The position numbers and the translations under genes were made by a program. This document shows, one piece after another, positions 61,968 to 64,000 of a DNA stretch of 64,000 nucleotides (position 1 is the stretch's first letter; the number at the start of each line of letters is the position of its first letter). Source of the stretch: Clostridiales bacterium (lineage in GTDB: Bacteria; Bacillota; Clostridia; Lachnospirales; Anaerotignaceae); the NCBI GenBank assembly GCA_019423725.1, contig JAHZAW010000040.1, forward strand, positions 18,462 to 82,461, given 5' to 3'. Below the pieces are notes generated by a model, which did no database searches, was not told the origin of the DNA, and was given only the letters and a program-made list of their open reading frames with translations.

Positions 61968-61974
61968 TGTCGAA
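61968..61974. promoter_or_regulatory. Exact Spo0A box upstream of the Spo0A_C-domain gene
   Basis: TGTCGAA, the 7-base 0A core, lies 91 bases upstream of the Spo0A_C-domain gene start, in an AT-rich region. A single exact 7-mer has modest weight, but its placement upstream of a Spo0A_C gene supports regulation by Spo0A or by the gene product itself. Confidence 0.4.
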
Positions 61975-62065
61975 TTATTTTTCCAACAAAATTCTGTATT
62001 TTTATTTAAATTTCTACATTTTGTATTAAAATATGATAGTACATTTTTATAGGGAGGTTGTAATT

Positions 62066-62596
62066 ATGAAAAGTGCAAATCAGACTTATATTCTCATAGT
62101 CACATTAAAGGGAGATAAGGAATCAAAGGAATCTGTTGAAAAGTTCATCAATAATGAATATGTATCAGCAGTAATTTATGATGATTACAAAATCCTGAAA
62201 AAGGACAATTCATTGGATTCGGATATTATCCCTAATATAATCAGTGATATTAAATCAGAAGAACTTTCTTTGTTTTTAAGAAGGCTCAACCTTCTTCCCA
62301 ATCACAGCGGTTTTCATTACCTCATTACAGCCATAGCTTATCAGCTTTCAAATCCCGGCCAGCCTGTGTATATAACCAAATATATCTATCCCTATGTTGC
62401 CAAAAAGTTCAACTCCACTCCCAGCAGGGTAGAACGCTGTATGAGAAATGCTATCGATTATTCCTGGCAGAATGACGGCCGCTCAAGATTTGAGGAAATA
62501 GCCGGTTTTCCCATTAGCAAAAAGCCTACTAACTCTCAGTTCATATCTCTTGCAGCAGAATATATAAGAATGCATAAAAATTCATTCTACGAATAA
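62066..62596 (+). CDS. Spo0A C-terminal-domain protein lacking a receiver domain
   Basis: The 176-residue protein starts at ATG 62066 (KSANQTYILIVTLKG) after GGGAGG. The C-terminal two-thirds match the Spo0A DNA-binding domain: LRRLNLLPNHSGFHYLITAIAYQLSNPG, then ITKYIYPYVAKKFNSTPSRVERCMRNAIDYSW, the helix-turn-helix TPSRVERCMRNAI. The first 65 residues are not a full CheY-type receiver: no Asp phosphorylation motif is visible. Thus it is a standalone Spo0A_C regulator, perhaps competing with Spo0A at 0A boxes. Confidence 0.85.
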   Translation: MKSANQTYILIVTLKGDKESKESVEKFINNEYVSAVIYDDYKILKKDNSLDSDIIPNIISDIKSEELSLFLRRLNLLPNHSGFHYLITAIAYQLSNPGQPVYITKYIYPYVAKKFNSTPSRVERCMRNAIDYSWQNDGRSRFEEIAGFPISKKPTNSQFISLAAEYIRMHKNSFYE

Positions 62597-62604
62597 AACG
62601 ATGA

Positions 62605-62632
62605 GGCTCAGCATCTTTAACATGCTGAGCCC
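62605..62632. terminator. Weak hairpin between the convergent genes
   Basis: Arms GGCTCAGCAT and ATGCTGAGCC are perfect with a 7-base loop, but the T-runs are poor on both sides (CCACAAAAC and TCATCGTTTTA). It most likely terminates the convergent rqcH and Spo0A_C transcripts. Confidence 0.55.
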
Positions 62633-62667
62633 CACAAAACGGCTTTTTATGCTTTTATTATCCGTTA

Positions 62668-64000
62668 TCATCTTTCATCTTTCTCAAGTTTTGATATAAG
62701 ATTCTGGTCAGGGTCTACATAAAGAGTCCTGTTTCTCTCGTAAATGACCATCCCCGGTTTTGCTCCCCCAGGTTTTTTAACATACTTTCTGGCCGTATAA
62801 TCCACCGGCACCTTGGATGAATCCTTTGCCTTGGAATACCCAGCCGCTATGACAGCCGCCTCAAATATTGTCCTGTCAGGCGGGGTTTCACTTCCACATC
62901 TGATTATTACATGGGAACCGGGTATATTCTTTGTATGAAGCCATATATCATCACTGTCCGCAAACTTCAGCGTCAGCTCATCATTCTGAACATTGCTCTT
63001 TCCAGCGTATATATCTATGCCGTCAGATGATACGAAATGCATGGGCTTTGATTTCTTAAGGTTCTGCATTCTTCCCTTCGGCTGTTTTTTAGCCTTTATA
63101 TATCCCTGAGATACAAGCTCTGCCTTTATCTCCCTTATATCACTGTCATCCTCTGATGAGTCTATGGCCGTAAGGACACTCTCCAGATAGCTGAGCTCCT
63201 CTTCTGTCTGCTTTTTCTGCTCCGCAGCCGCCGCCCTTGTCCTCTTTGCCTTATTATACTTGGCAAAATATTTATTCGCGTTTTCCGAAGCCGTAAGCAG
63301 CGGATCGAGCTTTATAACTATCTCCGGCATATCTTCCTCATAATAGTTCAGGGCCGTAAATTTATCAGCCTTTTCTTCTATGGAATATATATTGGCCGTT
63401 ATCAGCTCTCCGCAGAGTTTGTAATAATCCATATTTTCAGTGTCCTTTATGGATTTTATCTGTATCTCCAGCTTTCTGGAGCATCTTTCTATATTGGACA
63501 TTACTGTCCTTCTTATGTCATGGGCCCTCTGCCTTACATGATATTTTTCGTCCTTTTTATAGTAGAACTCCTCTAAAAGCTCTGAAAAAGAATCAAAATA
63601 TTTCCGCTCTCTGTCTCCATACTGGTTTGACGTGAGCGAAAAGAAATCCGTTACACTTCCATCAGCATCATATACTATATGGGGTGTATACTGGCCATTC
63701 TTTATCTTTTCCACATCTTTCTTAAAGCTGTCATAAAGTCTTTTTATGCCTTCTTCTCCAAGCTGCTCCGCCCTGTCGGAAGAATCATATCCGGCATTGA
63801 AACAGATTTCAGAAGCATAGGCCGGGCTTATGCCCGTGTAGCTTTTATATATCAAAGCCTGAAGGGTAAATCCGGACTTGTCGCGGGCATTATCTTTAAA
63901 CTGCTCAAACTCCAGTTTCATGGGGTCCATTTTATTCTGGGAAGGCGGGAATTCATAGGTCCCTCCTGGCAGGACCTCCCTTACAGAACTTCTGTCATGG
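62668..64000 (-). CDS. rqcH: NFACT-family protein RqcH/FbpA (partial at window end)
   Basis: RqcH binds the stalled 50S subunit and adds C-terminal alanine tails in ribosome quality control; older names are FbpA or fibronectin-binding protein. About 443 residues are present; the frame is open to base 64000 and continues upstream (HDRSSVREVLPGGTYEFPPSQ in frame). The C-terminal NFACT-R domain has the DIWLHTKNIPGSHVIIR motif near the end, followed by VDYTARKYVKKPGGAKPGMVIY. The middle is coiled coil. The canonical start is off the window. Confidence 0.94.
   Translation of the reverse strand, partial: HDRSSVREVLPGGTYEFPPSQNKMDPMKLEFEQFKDNARDKSGFTLQALIYKSYTGISPAYASEICFNAGYDSSDRAEQLGEEGIKRLYDSFKKDVEKIKNGQYTPHIVYDADGSVTDFFSLTSNQYGDRERKYFDSFSELLEEFYYKKDEKYHVRQRAHDIRRTVMSNIERCSRKLEIQIKSIKDTENMDYYKLCGELITANIYSIEEKADKFTALNYYEEDMPEIVIKLDPLLTASENANKYFAKYNKAKRTRAAAAEQKKQTEEELSYLESVLTAIDSSEDDSDIREIKAELVSQGYIKAKKQPKGRMQNLKKSKPMHFVSSDGIDIYAGKSNVQNDELTLKFADSDDIWLHTKNIPGSHVIIRCGSETPPDRTIFEAAVIAAGYSKAKDSSKVPVDYTARKYVKKPGGAKPGMVIYERNRTLYVDPDQNLISKLEKDER

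Overview
The window reads as chromosomal DNA from a spore-forming, anaerobic, low-to-moderate GC member of the Clostridia (Bacillota). The evidence is direct. It carries spoVT, spoIVA, yunB, a small acid-soluble spore protein and a Spo0A C-terminal-domain protein. It has the Firmicutes-type rimP-nusA-ylxR-ylxQ-infB-rbfA-nrnA-truB-ribF-rpsO-pnp block and strong AGGAGG ribosome-binding sites. It also has an oxygen-sensitive 2-hydroxyacyl-CoA dehydratase system that, from memory, most resembles lactoyl-CoA dehydratase of the Clostridium propionicum (Anaerotignum) group. I see no tRNA, rRNA, CRISPR array, prophage or insertion sequence.

Layout. 1-3.1 kb: end of gltB, then gltD, whose reading frame is broken by an in-frame TGA at codon 12. 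3.2-5.3 kb: small accessory genes, including a TetR regulator divergent from a four-helix membrane protein, with two copies of one palindromic operator between them. 5.3-12.1 kb, minus strand: PspC, RadC-like, DUF402, zinc-ribbon/TPR protein, an unlisted 50-residue protein with a TTG start, folC, a radical SAM protein, and a LarA-type racemase-like gene behind a perfect consensus promoter. 12.5-24.3 kb: spoVT, rsmA cluster, SLH protein, spoIVA, YbaK, YunB, class A PBP, D-Ala-D-Ala carboxypeptidase. 24.3-33.2 kb, minus strand: ynbB-type PLP enzyme, miaA, mutL, mutS, ylbF, miaB. 33.3-33.9 kb: a composite noncoding repeat array. 34.0-44.7 kb, minus strand: the pnp-to-rimP translation and RNA-decay block, with structured leaders ahead of rpsO and pnp. 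45.0-47.9 kb: purA and purB. 48.1-53.0 kb: the dehydratase operon (activator, alpha, beta) and a YkvI-type transporter, each with a strong promoter and a long structured 5' leader. 53.7-55.0 kb: XRE regulator, a 51-residue membrane protein that I add, and a secreted YHYH protein. 55.0-60.4 kb: Nudix, hslO, methyltransferase, SASP, then asd-dapA-dapB on the plus strand. 60.5-64 kb: two-OB SSB-like protein, a Mur-ligase-like protein without a P-loop, Spo0A_C protein, and the partial rqcH gene.

How it fits together. Most genes are core housekeeping functions: translation, mismatch repair, tRNA modification, peptidoglycan and lysine/diaminopimelate synthesis. The distinctive biology is fermentative. 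The dehydratase operon with its activator would make an acrylyl-type CoA ester from an (R)-2-hydroxyacyl-CoA. The LarA-like gene 36 kb away could supply the right lactate stereoisomer, and the YkvI transporter could import an amino-acid precursor. These links are inference. The least explained parts are the repeat array, the two structured leaders at the dehydratase/transporter locus, the gltD stop codon, and the small-protein cassettes.
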